In this document: piece by piece, positions 1 through 9,009 of the stretch
How positions within the stretch are numbered: position 1 is the first letter of the stretch
How the letters are laid out: every line of letters starts with the position of its first letter
Assembly: GCA_963746255.1 (NCBI GenBank)
Contig: CAVVAJ010000005.1
Span: 434,001-498,000 of the forward strand
Direction: 5' to 3'
Length of the DNA: 64,000 bases
Source of the DNA: DAOVXM01 sp963746255
Lineage (GTDB): Bacteria; Chloroflexota; Anaerolineae; Anaerolineales; UBA4823
Notes under the pieces: model-generated
The model's input: the letters and a program-made list of their open reading frames with translations, nothing else
Database searches by the model: none
What the model was told of the DNA's origin: nothing
Program-made: the position numbers and the translations under genes

Positions 1-1
1 C

Positions 2-475
2 GAGCAGTGCTATCACTGCCATAAATGCACCGCAGGCTGTCCGGTCGTTGAAGCAATGGATTATGGACCTGATCGACTGTTACGTATGGTTGCTCTTGAG
101 CAATTGGAACCCGTATTCCTCAGCAAAGATGTCTGGTTATGTGCGGGATGCTACACCTGCAGCACGCGTTGCCCCAATGATATCGACCTAGCAGCAGTGA
201 TGGATGCCCTACGCCAGCTGGCACTGCAGCGAGGCTACCCAGCTGGAGAACGTGATGCGTTGTTGTTCCACCGTTTATTCCTTATGGTTGTTGGTTGGTT
301 CGGAAGGTCACACGAAGCCGCTATGTTAGGTCTTTTCAAGATCACATCGCATGTGCCCATTATGAACGATGTCGGAGCTGGTATCAGCCTATTCCTGCGC
401 GGCAAAGTGCCCCTACTGCCAAAGCGTTCTGGAGCAGCAGCAGATGTCCGGCAAATCATGCAACGGAGCAAATGA
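2..475 (+). CDS. hdrC: HdrC-like iron-sulfur subunit (5' end outside window)
   Basis: Heterodisulfide reductase subunit C-like protein, which carries electrons between the HdrA flavoprotein and HdrB. The reading frame is open from base 2, so the start lies upstream. Two [4Fe-4S] motifs are visible: CYHCHKCTAGCP at the very beginning and CAGCYTCSTRCP about 45 residues later, the usual HdrC pattern. The rest is helical, with no membrane anchor. The stop codon is followed by a single base and then the hdrB ATG at 477, so the two genes are translationally coupled. The family call is firm from motif spacing and context. The physiological partner is inferred from the locus. Confidence 0.9.
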   Translation, partial: EQCYHCHKCTAGCPVVEAMDYGPDRLLRMVALEQLEPVFLSKDVWLCAGCYTCSTRCPNDIDLAAVMDALRQLALQRGYPAGERDALLFHRLFLMVVGWFGRSHEAAMLGLFKITSHVPIMNDVGAGISLFLRGKVPLLPKRSGAAADVRQIMQRSK

Positions 476-476
476 G

Positions 477-1346
477 ATGAAGTATTCACTCTACCCCGGG
501 TGCAGCTTGCATTCCACTGGACTCGAATATGGATTATCCAGCCGGGCAGTGTTTGAACACTTAAAAATGGATATCAACGAATTGATGGGCTGGAACTGCT
601 GTGGTGCATCATCAGCCCATGCGATTAACCACACCTTGAGCTTAGCACTACCAGCCCGAGTGATTGCCCTGGCTCAAGAAGTTGGGCGAGATCTGGTAGT
701 TCCCTGTGCAGCCTGTTTTAACCGTTTAAAAGGAGCTAACCACATACTGCGTACGGATCACGAACAGAGAGCGCACATTGAGTCAGTTGTTGACTTTAAA
801 TACCGTTCAGATATCTCAATCCGCTCCCTGCTGTCCGTCCTTTACGAGGATTATGGCGTAGAGAACATCGCAGCAAAGGTTAAACTACCCCTTTTGGGTC
901 TAAACGTTGTGACCTACTATGGTTGTTTGCTAGTTCGCCCGCCAGACATTACCGGTTTTGACAATCCAGATAACCCGCAGGTCATGGGAGCACTAATGTC
1001 TGCGATCGGTGCAGAAGTCCAACCATGGTCTTATGCCACGGATTGTTGCGGGGCAGGTCTGTCCCTGAGTCGGTCGGATATCGTCCAAAAGCTAGTAGGT
1101 CGCCTGGTGGAGCGTGCGTGCGAAGCCGGTGCCGCTGCGCTGGTTACTGCTTGCCCATTATGCCAGGTAAATCTGGAAATGCGCCAAACAAGAGAACCTA
1201 AGCTGCCAGCTTTTTTCTTCACCGAATTGCTAGGCTTAGCTTTCAACTTACCGGAAGCGAAGCGTTGGTGGCCCAAGCATTTGATTGACCCGCGCCCACT
1301 GTTTGGTTCACTTGATCTATTGGCCATGCCTGAGTCAGTGCTGTAA
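477..1346 (+). CDS. hdrB: HdrB-like CCG-domain subunit
   Basis: Heterodisulfide reductase subunit B-like protein of 289 residues. The family binds non-cubane [4Fe-4S] clusters through two cysteine-rich CCG domains and reduces a disulfide or an analogous acceptor. Visible motifs are YPGCSL at the N-terminus, WNCCGASSAH (~40), ACAACFNRL (~80), TYYGCLLVRP (~145), TDCCGAGLS (~190) and TACPLCQ (~225), which is a complete set. The start at 477 gives MKYSLYPGCS, the canonical HdrB beginning. An in-frame upstream ATG at 369 lies inside hdrC and is unlikely. In bacteria without coenzyme M the substrate is unknown, so only the electron-transfer role is claimed. Confidence 0.92.
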   Translation: MKYSLYPGCSLHSTGLEYGLSSRAVFEHLKMDINELMGWNCCGASSAHAINHTLSLALPARVIALAQEVGRDLVVPCAACFNRLKGANHILRTDHEQRAHIESVVDFKYRSDISIRSLLSVLYEDYGVENIAAKVKLPLLGLNVVTYYGCLLVRPPDITGFDNPDNPQVMGALMSAIGAEVQPWSYATDCCGAGLSLSRSDIVQKLVGRLVERACEAGAAALVTACPLCQVNLEMRQTREPKLPAFFFTELLGLAFNLPEAKRWWPKHLIDPRPLFGSLDLLAMPESVL

Positions 1347-1422
1347 TGCCAATCTAGTCACGTACTAATGCTTAAATTATTGTTCTTGAAAACTATGAGA
1401 ATTCCAATACCAGGAAATCGCC

Positions 1423-4400
1423 ATGGACACTCCTAAAATAGGTAATGGGAACGGGAAAGGTCCGGTTGGAGCTGTATTGGTCGTCGGCGCAGGAATCGCC
1501 GGCATGCAAGCATCTCTGGATCTGGCGGAATCTGGTTTTAAGGTCTACCTGCTGGACCGAGCCTCTGCAATTGGCGGTAAGATGGCACAGCTCGATAAAA
1601 CATTTCCCACCAATGACTGTGCCATGTGCATTATGTCCCCCAAGCTGGTTGAGGTCGGCAGGCATCTCAATATTGAACTACTGACTAACGCTGAGGTGGA
1701 GGGCATCGCTGGAATACCAGGAAAGTTCAAGGTATCTGTACGGCAGCACCCTCGCTATGTCGACCTAAAAAAATGCACCGGTTGTGGAGAATGCACCCAG
1801 GCCTGTCCCATTGCTATGCCGGATGACTTTAACGGCAGCCTCTCTCAACGTAAAGCCATTTATAAATTATACCCTCAGGCTATTCCAAATGCATATACGA
1901 TTGATAAACGCGGGGTCGCTCCCTGTCGAGATGCTTGTCCAATACATCAACGTGTTCAAGGTTACTTAGCGCTTGTTGCTGAGGGTCGCTTTGCCGATGC
2001 ATATCGCACGATTCTAGAAGAAAACCCGTTTCCATCCATTTGCGGGCGAGTCTGCAACCACCGTTGTGAAGAAGCCTGCAACCGGACACAAGCGGACCAA
2101 GCCGTGGACATCATGGCTGTAAAACGGTTTGTAGCGGATTGGGCTTGGGGACATCCCGAGGAGCGACGTATAGTAGTGGAAGCCATGTGTTCCCATTTAA
2201 CGGAAAAGTCACTGAACGGTAAAAAAGTTGCCATAGTAGGCGCTGGTCCTGCCGGGTTGACCTGTGCTCAAGAGCTTTCCCGGCAGGGCTTCCAGGTCAC
2301 GATTTATGAAGCTTTGCCGGTTCCAGGCGGTATGCTGCGTGCCGGGGTTCCGGTTTACCGTTTGCCCCCCGAAGTCGTGCAGCGTGAGATTGACGATATC
2401 CTGGCTCTTGGGATAGAACTCAAGCTCAACCATCGTGTCAATGATGTAGAAGCCTTGTTGGAAGACTACGATGCGGTTTTTGTCACAATTGGAGCGCATG
2501 CAGGAATCAGGCTACCGATACCTGGGGCTGATCTGCCCAACGTGCATATTGCCACCGAATTCCTGCGCATGGTGAACCTTCCTGAAACTACATCAAAAAT
2601 GCCAGAAGTGCGAGGAAAGCGTGTCCTTGTTCTTGGTGGCGGAAACGTGGCGATCGATTCAGCCACCAATGCGGTCCGTTTGGGTGCTGCGTGGGTGGGC
2701 ATGACCTGCCTAGAGAGCCGCTCAGAGATGCCTGCCCATGACTGGGAAATCAGCGATGCTGAAGAGGAAGGAATCATACTGTACCCGTCCAGGACTTTCA
2801 AAGAAATTACCTGCCAGGGTGACCAGGTAACTGGTGTCCGGACGGTGAATATTGACTTCCGTGGTTTTACTTATGGGAAGCCGGATTTCGATGAGATACC
2901 TGGAACCGAGGGGATCATAGCAGCGGATATAGTCATATTCGCTATTGGCCAACATCCCCAATCTACATGTCTAAAACAAGTCAAATGCCAAGCCAACGGA
3001 CGAATAGTCGTCGACCCTGAGACGATGAGTACTAATGTGCCCGGGATTTATGCTGGCGGGGATGCAGTGACCGGGACGGCCTTTATCGTCGATGCTATCG
3101 CAGCTGGTCGCCGGGCAGCTCGTTCAATTGTAGCTTACCTTAATGGTGATCAAGCAGAAAAGCCTCAAGTGTCACCTGTGGTACCTGGGATTGCGAGTTT
3201 ATCAGCTGAGGAGGTATTCAATCGCATATCTTCCACAGAAGTTTCGCCTGCTCAACGAATCGAGCCGCTCAAAAGATGCGTGAATGAACGCAAGTGCGAC
3301 TTCCGGGAAGTATATGTATCTCTCTCCGCGGACCAGGCTCAATCGGAAGCTGCTCGATGTTTACGCTGTGGTATATGCTCTGAATGCAACCAGTGCGTAT
3401 ACACATGCCAAGCGGATGCCATAAACCACCAAGATACCGACCAGTTGCTCGAATTGCAAGTAGGTGCGCTGCTACTGACGCCTGGACTTGAGCCCATGCC
3501 TGGCGATGTCCGTCCCGAATATGGATATGGACGTTATCCAAATGTAATTACCAGCCTGCAGTTTGAGCGCATGCTATCGGCTTCCGGCCCCTCCATGGGT
3601 GTTGTAAAACGCCCTTCGGATGGGACACATCCCCATAGGATCGCCTGGATTCAATGTGTTGGTTCTCGAGATTGTACCTCTACCCTTGAAGAGTATGGCC
3701 GGGTTGCCTATTGTTCATCGATTTGTTGTATGTACGCCACCAAAGAAGCGATTATTGCCCGAGAACATGATACAGACATTCAACCAACGATTTTTTACAT
3801 GGACATTCGCTCCTTTGGGAAGGGCTTTGAGACCTATATTGAACGCGCTTCACAGGAACATGGTGTCCGTTTCATCCGCTGCATGATTTCTGCAGTTAAG
3901 GAGGTTCCAACCACCCACAACCTACGTCTGGGATATGTAACCTATGAAGGTCAGGAACAGAAAAAACCAGTTTTCCATGAAGAGCTATTCGATCTGGTTG
4001 TCTTATCTGTTGGTATGCGTCCTTCACCGAACGCCCACGAACTTGCCCGACGTCTTGGGCTGGATGTGAATGAGCATGGTTTTGTCGATACGATTGGATC
4101 CGAACCAACCCGGACCATTCGAGATGGAATATATGCAGCAGGTGCATTCATCGAACCGAAGGATATCCCTGAATCTGTGATTGAAGCATCCTCCGCGGCG
4201 GCGCAAATTTCAGCGCTACTTGCTGAAGCACGTGGCACACTGACTCGCACACCGGTATACCCACCTGAAAGGGATACCTCCGACGAATTTGAACGTGTTG
4301 GGGTATTCATCTGTCATTGTGGTATCAATATCGGGGCAGTTGTGGACGTGCCAGTAGTTGTCGAATATGCCCAAAGCCTGCCAGGGGTAGTGCATGCTGA

Positions 4401-5979
4401 GCACAACCTATACACATGTTCGCAAGATACTCAGGAGCTTATCGCCAAACAAATTACTGAATATGGACTAAATCGAGTTGTAGTAGCTTCCTGTACACCG
4501 CGCACACATGAGCCGCTTTTTCAAGACACGCTGCGCCAAGCAGGGCTAAATCCACATTTGTTTGAAATGGCAAATATTCGCGAGCAAGATTCCTGGGTCC
4601 ACCGGATTGATCCGCAACCTGCCACAGCTAAAGCAAAACAACTTGTGGCGATGGCAGTTGCGAAAGCCCGCAAATTACGATCTCTCAGCTCGAATGTTTT
4701 TGAGGTTACCCCGCGCGCTCTGGTAATTGGGGGAGGGCTAGCTGGAATGACTGCAGCACTGTCGATCTCCCGCCAAGGTTATGATGTCTCTCTGGTCGAA
4801 CGCAAGCCGGAGCTGGGCGGGAACCTAAACCACATCTATATAGCCAACCCAGGTAGTGTAGATCCGCAGAATCTGCTTAAAGAGATCCTTTCCGCAGTCC
4901 TGGACAACCCACGTATCAACGTGCTAACTGGGGCTGAAATTCTCGATCATAGCGGGTATACCGGTCATTTTTCTACTCGGATCATGCTATCTTCTGGAAC
5001 GGTGATCTCCCTAGAACATGGGACGACAATAGTCACAACTGGAGGTAGGGAAACTATACCGGTTGAGTACCTATACAACCAACATCCCCGGGTATTGACG
5101 CAGCGCGAATTGGAAACCTTACTGCACCAAGACCCATCATCTGTGCTGGATCGCCAATCTTTTATCATGATCCAATGTGTTGGCTCACGCAATGACGATC
5201 ACCCCTACTGTTCTCGAGTTTGCTGCACCCAAGCACTTAAGAATTCCTTGGCAATCAAACAGCTAAACCCTAATACGCGAGTCGTTATCCTGTATCGTGA
5301 TATACGTAGCTACGGTTTTCGGGAATTCCTATACCGCCAAGCGCGCCAAGCTGGGGTGATCTTCCTGGAATATGATCCGGAGAAGAAACCGCTGGTGAAA
5401 CCTGCTGACAAGGACAGGCTTGAGTTGAAAATTGCTATCCAGCCTGAAGATGATGAGATAACTTTGACAGCCGATTGGTTGGTGCTCAGCACGGGCATCG
5501 AAGCTGAAGCCAGCAACAGTGTTTTGGCGCAAATATTGAAGGTTCCGCTGGATGAATCCGGTTTCTTCCTGGAAGCACATGTCAAATTGCGCCCGGTAGA
5601 TTTTGCTGCCGAAGGCATTTACCTGGCTGGTCTGGCACATTCTCCCCGCTCGCTCGAGGAGACAATTGCTCAAGCCAATGCTGCCGCCATTCGGGCAGTA
5701 AGAGTGCTCTCCAAACCAAATCTCCAGTCCACGCCGATCATCGCGAGTGTAAACCCTAAACTGTGTGCTGCTTGTGGGCTGTGCGTGGAAGTTTGCCCAT
5801 ATGGTGCGCGGATTCTTGAACCAGGCATGCTCCACGCCGAGGTAATTGAAGTACTATGCCAGGGTTGTGGGGCATGTGTGACCGCCTGTCCGAATAAAGC
5901 CTCCCGGCAAAAAGGTTTTGATTTCACACAGGTTATTGGGATGTTGGAGGCTGCGGTTAATGTCCCCAAACAGATGTAA
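1423..5979 (+). CDS. hdrA: Giant HdrA-GltD/NfnB-HdrA fusion flavoprotein
   Basis: A 1518-residue multi-flavin protein. Order of parts: HdrA FAD Rossmann motif (VGAGIAGMQ, ~20); CTGCGECTQACP cluster (~117); a GltD-type N-terminal cysteine domain (CRDACPIHQ, CGRVCNHRCEEAC, ~165-240); a GltD FAD site (VGAGPAGLTC, ~267) and NAD(P) site (LGGGNVAIDSA, ~399); CLRCGICSECNQC (~645); the rest of HdrA with IQCVGSRD and CSSICC (~740-775); a second HdrA start (FICHCGINIG, ~962) with its own FAD motif (IGGGLAGMT, ~1098) and IQCVGSRN (~1247); and a terminal two-cluster ferredoxin (CAACGLCVEVCP, CQGCGACVTACP, ~1445-1490). HdrA is the site of flavin-based electron bifurcation, and the GltD-like insert implies direct NAD(P)H use. 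A start at 1423 follows AGGAA. The length of all domains argues against an assembly artefact. Confidence 0.93.
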   Translation: MDTPKIGNGNGKGPVGAVLVVGAGIAGMQASLDLAESGFKVYLLDRASAIGGKMAQLDKTFPTNDCAMCIMSPKLVEVGRHLNIELLTNAEVEGIAGIPGKFKVSVRQHPRYVDLKKCTGCGECTQACPIAMPDDFNGSLSQRKAIYKLYPQAIPNAYTIDKRGVAPCRDACPIHQRVQGYLALVAEGRFADAYRTILEENPFPSICGRVCNHRCEEACNRTQADQAVDIMAVKRFVADWAWGHPEERRIVVEAMCSHLTEKSLNGKKVAIVGAGPAGLTCAQELSRQGFQVTIYEALPVPGGMLRAGVPVYRLPPEVVQREIDDILALGIELKLNHRVNDVEALLEDYDAVFVTIGAHAGIRLPIPGADLPNVHIATEFLRMVNLPETTSKMPEVRGKRVLVLGGGNVAIDSATNAVRLGAAWVGMTCLESRSEMPAHDWEISDAEEEGIILYPSRTFKEITCQGDQVTGVRTVNIDFRGFTYGKPDFDEIPGTEGIIAADIVIFAIGQHPQSTCLKQVKCQANGRIVVDPETMSTNVPGIYAGGDAVTGTAFIVDAIAAGRRAARSIVAYLNGDQAEKPQVSPVVPGIASLSAEEVFNRISSTEVSPAQRIEPLKRCVNERKCDFREVYVSLSADQAQSEAARCLRCGICSECNQCVYTCQADAINHQDTDQLLELQVGALLLTPGLEPMPGDVRPEYGYGRYPNVITSLQFERMLSASGPSMGVVKRPSDGTHPHRIAWIQCVGSRDCTSTLEEYGRVAYCSSICCMYATKEAIIAREHDTDIQPTIFYMDIRSFGKGFETYIERASQEHGVRFIRCMISAVKEVPTTHNLRLGYVTYEGQEQKKPVFHEELFDLVVLSVGMRPSPNAHELARRLGLDVNEHGFVDTIGSEPTRTIRDGIYAAGAFIEPKDIPESVIEASSAAAQISALLAEARGTLTRTPVYPPERDTSDEFERVGVFICHCGINIGAVVDVPVVVEYAQSLPGVVHAEHNLYTCSQDTQELIAKQITEYGLNRVVVASCTPRTHEPLFQDTLRQAGLNPHLFEMANIREQDSWVHRIDPQPATAKAKQLVAMAVAKARKLRSLSSNVFEVTPRALVIGGGLAGMTAALSISRQGYDVSLVERKPELGGNLNHIYIANPGSVDPQNLLKEILSAVLDNPRINVLTGAEILDHSGYTGHFSTRIMLSSGTVISLEHGTTIVTTGGRETIPVEYLYNQHPRVLTQRELETLLHQDPSSVLDRQSFIMIQCVGSRNDDHPYCSRVCCTQALKNSLAIKQLNPNTRVVILYRDIRSYGFREFLYRQARQAGVIFLEYDPEKKPLVKPADKDRLELKIAIQPEDDEITLTADWLVLSTGIEAEASNSVLAQILKVPLDESGFFLEAHVKLRPVDFAAEGIYLAGLAHSPRSLEETIAQANAAAIRAVRVLSKPNLQSTPIIASVNPKLCAACGLCVEVCPYGARILEPGMLHAEVIEVLCQGCGACVTACPNKASRQKGFDFTQVIGMLEAAVNVPKQM

Positions 5980-5999
5980 GTATCGTCGGAGAAAGAAAA

Positions 6000-6431
6000 A
6001 TGCCTGATGATAACAACTTCGAACCTCATATAGTGGCATTTCTATGCAACTGGTGCACCTACACCGGAGCCGATCTAGCAGGCACATCTCGCCTTCAATA
6101 TCCCCCCAACGTACGCATTATCCGGACAATGTGTAGCAGCTCTGTTGACCCGGTGTACGTATTGAAACCGATTCTGGATGGTGCCGATGGCGTCCTGATC
6201 GGCGGTTGCCACCCTGGTGATTGCCATTACCAGACTGGCAATTATAAAACTCGCCGGCGTTATGTCGCAATGAATGAGATCTTAAAGGCGGGTGGTATTA
6301 ACCCGCGCCGGGTATGGCTACGCTGGATCAGTGCAAGCGAAGGTCAAAAATTCGCCGACACAATCAGTGAGATGGTGACATCCTTGAGAGAACTTGGACC
6401 CAACCCCATGTGCAATTCCTGGGCTGTTTAA
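6000..6431 (+). CDS. mvhD: MvhD-like hydrogenase/Hdr delta subunit
   Basis: Small [2Fe-2S] protein of the MvhD/FlpD family, 143 residues. These proteins link an electron donor (hydrogenase, formate dehydrogenase or, as here, an FrhB-like module) to HdrA. Family hallmarks are visible: LCNWCTYTGADLAG near the N-terminus, RTMCSSSVDP (~42), and GGCHPGDCHYQTGN followed by the basic KTRRR stretch (~75-90). The ATG at 6000 follows GGAGA, 20 bases after the hdrA fusion stop, so it belongs to the same transcript. The donor is probably the adjacent FrhB-like protein; that is inference from gene order. Confidence 0.92.
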   Translation: MPDDNNFEPHIVAFLCNWCTYTGADLAGTSRLQYPPNVRIIRTMCSSSVDPVYVLKPILDGADGVLIGGCHPGDCHYQTGNYKTRRRYVAMNEILKAGGINPRRVWLRWISASEGQKFADTISEMVTSLRELGPNPMCNSWAV

Positions 6432-6505
6432 TAGCACATGTGTAGGTCTAGGTCTACTAAACATGCTGCTTAATCGTTGTTGGATTCTTTGACCATGAGG
6501 TAAAT

Positions 6506-7624
6506 ATGATTAGTCTTTTACCATCAAAAAATGGAAGTGTTCTGGCAGCGGTGCAGAATTTTCTCCAAACTCTTCTACTTAACAAATTGATAGATGCTCT
6601 ATATGTCTCGTTGGAATCCGGTTATGGCCCAATCCTTCCTGCATTGGTGACGGATCCAGCCCATCTGGAACAGGCGAACCCATTTGCGCCGGTCATGCCG
6701 GTCAATGGAGCTCGCGCGGTCTCTGCGATTACCCAGAAAAAGGTTCCCACCAAAATCGGTGTGGTATTGCGAGCTTGTGAGATTCGCGCTTTAGTTGAAC
6801 TAGTCAAACTGCAGCAAGCCACACTTGAAGATGTATTGCTGATTGGTGTGGACTGTCTGGGTACTTATGAGCTTCCTGAATATCTAGCGTTGCATCAATC
6901 AGGAGATTTCTCACTGGAAGATTTCATCCAGAAAGCAGGGCGCGGGGCACAACCTGTGGATTCGAAACTCCGCCTCGCATGCCAGATGTGTAGCCAACCG
7001 ATTCCTGAAAAGGGCGATATTCACATACAACTATACGGGACAGTTTCGGAGACCGGCATCTATGTAAAAACACAGGAAGAGATCGCTGAGAAGATAGGTC
7101 TCTTTCCAGCTCATGATCATCAGACAGAAACGCGACAAAATATTGTTAAGCAAATTTGCGAGGCACGGCAAAAGGCTCGGCTGACAGAAATAGCTGCATT
7201 CAACGCGAAACTCAGCTCCAACGGAACAATGGCGGAGTTATTTGCTGCGTGCCTCCGCTGCCATAATTGTATGACTGCCTGCCCTTTATGCTACTGCAAG
7301 ACCTGCTTGTTCCGAACTGCTGCTTTCGATCATCCACCCGAACATTATCTGAATGCTGCCTTTCGTAAAGGTGCCACTCGTTTATTGGGTGACACGCTTC
7401 TTTTTCACCTGACTCGTTTGAATCACATGGCAACATCGTGTGTTAACTGCGGCATATGTAGCTCAGCCTGCCCAGTGGATATTCCGGTTGGACTAATTTT
7501 CAGCACGATTGGTTCACAGGTTCAGGCAGCGTTTGATTACTCACCGGGACGCAATCTCGAGGAGCCGCTACCGTTAGCCACTTTCCAGGCAGATGAGTGG
7601 ACTGAAATTGGTGAAGTGAAATGA
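6506..7624 (+). CDS. FrhB/FdhB-like flavo-iron-sulfur subunit, paralogue 1
   Basis: A 372-residue member of the F420-hydrogenase/formate-dehydrogenase beta-subunit superfamily, which carries FAD and [4Fe-4S] clusters and exchanges electrons with a soluble carrier. The signature NPFAPVMPVN, then VLRACEIRALVELVKLQQ and GVDCLGTYE, lies at ~60-130. The C-terminal third holds CLRCHNCMTACPLCYCKTC (~248-266) and CVNCGICSSACP (~310). The carrier (F420, NADH or ferredoxin) cannot be told from sequence. An ATG at 6506 is preceded by GAGG. The stop overlaps the start of the next HdrA by ATGA, so the two are tightly coupled. Two further paralogues lie downstream at 11919 and 15409. Confidence 0.85.
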   Translation: MISLLPSKNGSVLAAVQNFLQTLLLNKLIDALYVSLESGYGPILPALVTDPAHLEQANPFAPVMPVNGARAVSAITQKKVPTKIGVVLRACEIRALVELVKLQQATLEDVLLIGVDCLGTYELPEYLALHQSGDFSLEDFIQKAGRGAQPVDSKLRLACQMCSQPIPEKGDIHIQLYGTVSETGIYVKTQEEIAEKIGLFPAHDHQTETRQNIVKQICEARQKARLTEIAAFNAKLSSNGTMAELFAACLRCHNCMTACPLCYCKTCLFRTAAFDHPPEHYLNAAFRKGATRLLGDTLLFHLTRLNHMATSCVNCGICSSACPVDIPVGLIFSTIGSQVQAAFDYSPGRNLEEPLPLATFQADEWTEIGEVK

Positions 7625-9009
7625 GTACATGTTTACCATCTAACCAGCATAACCCTGCTGCGCTGGTAATTGGTGGCGGTATTGCCGGTATACAGGCAGC
7701 ACTTGATATTGCCGACGGAGGTTTTCAGGTTTACGTGGTTGAAAACTCGCCAAGTATTGGGGGGCGTATGGCTCAACTTGATAAAACCTTTCCGACCCTG
7801 GATTGCTCCTCATGCATACTAACCCCTCGGATGGTTGATGTAAGCAGGCACCCCAACATCCATCTGCTAACCTACTCTGAGATCGGTAAAGTAAGTGGGG
7901 GGATTGGAAATTTCCAGGTTCAAGTCAAGCGAAAACCCCGTTATGTCGACGAGAGCAAGTGCCGTGGTTGTGGGTTGTGTGCCGAAGCATGCCGGTTGAA
8001 TGGGCGCGTACGCGGCGATCCGCTTGTTGAATTCAATGCCGGGATTGCCAAACGTGCTGCTATCTACGTCCCGTTTCCCCAGGCTGTACCTCTGGTTTAT
8101 ACCGTTGATCCACAAGCATGCGTGTACCTGACACGCGGCGTGTGCGGTAAGACATTCAAATGCCAGGAAGCTTGCAGCGCTGACGCTATTGACTTTAACC
8201 AAAATGAACAGCTAGTTGATATCACAGTAGGGGTGATTGTGGTTGCCACTGGCTATGACGTGTTCGATGCGCACAGCAAGCCAGAATTTGGCTATGGCGT
8301 CTATCCACATGTGATCACTACCTTGGAGTTCGAACGGCTTGTATCCGCCTCAGGTCCTACAGCTGGGTGCATCAGCGTGAATGGCTATCAGCCCAAGAAG
8401 TTAGTCTTCATCCAGTGCGTCGGCTCGCGCGACCAGAGTCTTGGACTACCTAACTGCTCGCGTGTTTGTTGTATGGCGGTCGCAAAGCAAGCTCACTTGG
8501 CACATGATCGCATCCCCGGCGCAGAGATTACGGTGCTCTATATGGACGTGCGCGCATTCGGTAAGGGCTTCGAGGAATTTTACGATCGTGTTCGTACGGA
8601 GGGTGTACTCTACCGGCGCGGTAATCCTTCCGAAGTGATCCGGCGTGGAGAAGATCTCATCGTGCGTATGGAAGATACATTGCTAGGTGAGTTAGTGGAA
8701 ATTGAGGCTGATCTTGTCGTACTTGCTGTTGGTATGCAGCCACGCAGAGACGAAGAAGACCTCTCCAAGATCCTTAAACTTGATCGTGGTATAGACGGTT
8801 ATTTTCAGGAAAAGCACCCAAAAATCCAGACAGTCGATAGCAATATACCGGGCATTTTCCTGGCTGGCTGCTGTCAGGGACCAAAGGATATTCCCGATAC
8901 CGTTGCCCATTCTAAAGCTGCAGCTTCCGCCGCGCTGATTTATCTTGCAAACATGCGTAGTGAACAGCCGACCCTCGTGGAAATAGGAGCATGCTATGCT
9001 ACGGATTGA
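7621..9009 (+). CDS. HdrA-like FAD/iron-sulfur protein, second copy
   Basis: A 462-residue HdrA homologue, shorter than standard HdrA. FAD Rossmann motif IGGGIAGIQ (~18-26), SIGGRMAQLDKTFPTLDC (~43-60), a CRGCGLCAEAC cluster (~115), a looser second cysteine group (CVYLTRGVCGKTFKCQEAC, ~163-182), IQCVGSRDQS with CSRVCC (~265-285), and the FAD-closing GIFLAGCCQGPKDIPD (~415). It lacks the N-terminal CHCGINIG block and the C-terminal double ferredoxin, which are present in the 580-residue paralogue downstream. The split suggests that these two proteins share functions which one HdrA normally combines. Start ATG overlaps the preceding stop. Confidence 0.88.
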   Translation: MSTCLPSNQHNPAALVIGGGIAGIQAALDIADGGFQVYVVENSPSIGGRMAQLDKTFPTLDCSSCILTPRMVDVSRHPNIHLLTYSEIGKVSGGIGNFQVQVKRKPRYVDESKCRGCGLCAEACRLNGRVRGDPLVEFNAGIAKRAAIYVPFPQAVPLVYTVDPQACVYLTRGVCGKTFKCQEACSADAIDFNQNEQLVDITVGVIVVATGYDVFDAHSKPEFGYGVYPHVITTLEFERLVSASGPTAGCISVNGYQPKKLVFIQCVGSRDQSLGLPNCSRVCCMAVAKQAHLAHDRIPGAEITVLYMDVRAFGKGFEEFYDRVRTEGVLYRRGNPSEVIRRGEDLIVRMEDTLLGELVEIEADLVVLAVGMQPRRDEEDLSKILKLDRGIDGYFQEKHPKIQTVDSNIPGIFLAGCCQGPKDIPDTVAHSKAAASAALIYLANMRSEQPTLVEIGACYATD

